Shown in pieces: positions 63,336 through 64,000 of a DNA stretch of 64,000 nucleotides (within the stretch, counting starts at the first letter, position 1; every line of letters begins with the position of its first letter). A model generated the notes under the pieces. It ran no database searches, was not told where the DNA came from, and saw nothing but the letters and a program-made list of their open reading frames with translations. The stretch comes from JBFWWP01 sp050246115 (lineage in GTDB: Bacteria; Planctomycetota; UBA8108; UBA1146; JAJFFE01): positions 1 to 64,000 of the forward strand of contig JBFWWP010000014.1 of assembly GCA_050246115.1 (NCBI GenBank), in the 5' to 3' direction. The translations under genes and the position numbers were made by a program.

Positions 63336-63920
63336 TTGGCTACCGGCCTCAAGAAGGTGGAGATCAAACGGGTCTTCGCTCCGACTCCGACAGGGACCGC
63401 GGTGCTTCTCGGCAACGAGGACAAGACGTTCCTGATCTTCATCGGGCTCTACGAGGCCACGGCGTTGCTGAGAGAGATGCGTCACGAAACCGCGGCGCGG
63501 CCCCTCACCCACGATCTCATTCAGTCGATGCTCCTCGGCTTCGACCTGACGATCAAGAAGGTCATCGTCTCGGACATCGTCGACAACGCTTTCTGCGCGA
63601 CGTTGATCCTCGAACAGCAGCAGAGTGCGAGCGACGGCGCGCTGGTCGGGCATCGAAACGAGGTGCGGATCGACGCGCGTCCCAGCGACTGCCTGGTCCT
63701 CGCAGTGAAGAACTCATCCGACATTTTCGTAACGGATGACGTGTTGGAACAGGTCCAAGACTTCTCGCAGCTCTTGAAGGAGGGGACTTCGCTGCAGGTG
63801 GAGGACGTGGATCTCGACGAACTCTTCGGCCGTTCGCGAAGCGAACCGTCCGCGGAGGCCGAGGATGACGAGGACTACTCTCTCGGCGATCTCGACCCGG
63901 ACGACGAGGACGAACGATAG
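63336..63920 (+). CDS. Bifunctional nuclease (BFN/DUF151) domain protein
   Basis: 194 aa. The BFN domain spans about residues 5-140: TAVLLGNEDKTFLIFIGLYE, ARPLTHDLIQSMLLGFDLTI and RIDARPSDCLVLAVKNSSDI are typical. The tail from about 160 is strongly acidic (EDDEDYSLGDLDPDDEDE). In plants this fold is associated with nuclease activity; its bacterial role is poorly known. TTG 63336 is the start, with AAGGAAAGGA 5-10 nt upstream. Confidence 0.88.
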   Translation: MATGLKKVEIKRVFAPTPTGTAVLLGNEDKTFLIFIGLYEATALLREMRHETAARPLTHDLIQSMLLGFDLTIKKVIVSDIVDNAFCATLILEQQQSASDGALVGHRNEVRIDARPSDCLVLAVKNSSDIFVTDDVLEQVQDFSQLLKEGTSLQVEDVDLDELFGRSRSEPSAEAEDDEDYSLGDLDPDDEDER

Positions 63921-64000
63921 CCACGAAAAGTTCTTGGGGGGAGGCTTGCGTGGGTTGGTCGAGGGCGTGGCCCACGGGTCGCGCGCAGAGCCGCTGCTGG
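63921..64000. other. Right-edge sequence
   Basis: Eighty bases after the BFN gene; no gene start or terminator can be supported. Confidence 0.4.

Overview
The window is a GC-rich, densely coded chromosomal segment from a Gram-negative bacterium, most likely a planctomycete (Planctomycetota). The grounds are a secreted metalloprotease ending in a planctomycete-style dockerin repeat, DUF1573, FG-GAP/ASPIC and HEAT-repeat exported proteins, an LpxC-FabZ fusion with LpxA (lipid A synthesis, so an outer membrane), and long PrkA and MoxR ATPases. This is a judgement from protein style; no marker gene was compared with a database. A run of 100 N (14670-14769) is an assembly gap, so linkage across it is not guaranteed.

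Layout. 1-700: tail of an unidentified gene, then GAGTAC-type hexamer arrays. 0.7-6 kb: a DUF1573 exported protein facing a STAS / GspE-like ATPase pair whose leader holds a terminator-like hairpin, a small soluble protein, and a membrane-anchored HEAT protein. 6-14.7 kb: tRNA-Gln and a housekeeping run glmU-prs-rplY-pth-rpsF-ssb-rpsR-rplI-dnaB. 15-22.6 kb (after the gap): ompH-lpxC/fabZ-lpxA-oxidoreductase, then rpsB-tsf-pyrH-frr. 22.7-22.9 kb: tRNA-Lys and tRNA-Glu with a consensus promoter and a strong terminator. 23-34.8 kb: a glutaryl-CoA dehydrogenase-like gene, an FHA-GAF-AAA+-Fis regulator, a large carboxypeptidase-regulatory-repeat protein, PrkA, an orphan MoxR and MazG. 34.9-38.9 kb: a gene-poor stretch with small exported proteins and one copy of a MITE. 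39-43.3 kb: dapB, rsmJ-rsmE, nhaA. 43.7-49.1 kb: a VWA protein and a beta-oxidation pair (thiolase, FadJ-like). 49.2-58 kb: exported metalloprotease, HEAT protein, and an ASPIC/TPR lipoprotein operon. 58-60.7 kb: the second MITE copy, then small envelope proteins. 60.9-63.9 kb: pgk-yggT-IMPase with overlapping genes, and a BFN-domain protein.

Most notable observations: (1) two nearly identical elements of about 178 bp with 22-bp terminal inverted repeats and TNA target duplications, in opposite orientation (37101-37278 and 58174-58352); (2) two genes, mazG and an unknown membrane-anchored protein, whose best start is an ATC codon 5-6 nt after a strong Shine-Dalgarno sequence; (3) an intergenic hairpin repeat family (four copies); (4) a terminator-like hairpin in the leader of the STAS/ATPase operon; (5) an enhancer-binding-type regulator with GAFTDA in place of GAFTGA.

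Cotranscription is suggested by start/stop overlaps at lpxA-oxidoreductase, rsmJ-rsmE, thiolase-fadJ, ASPIC-TPR, the two small membrane genes near 60.0 kb, and pgk-yggT-IMPase.
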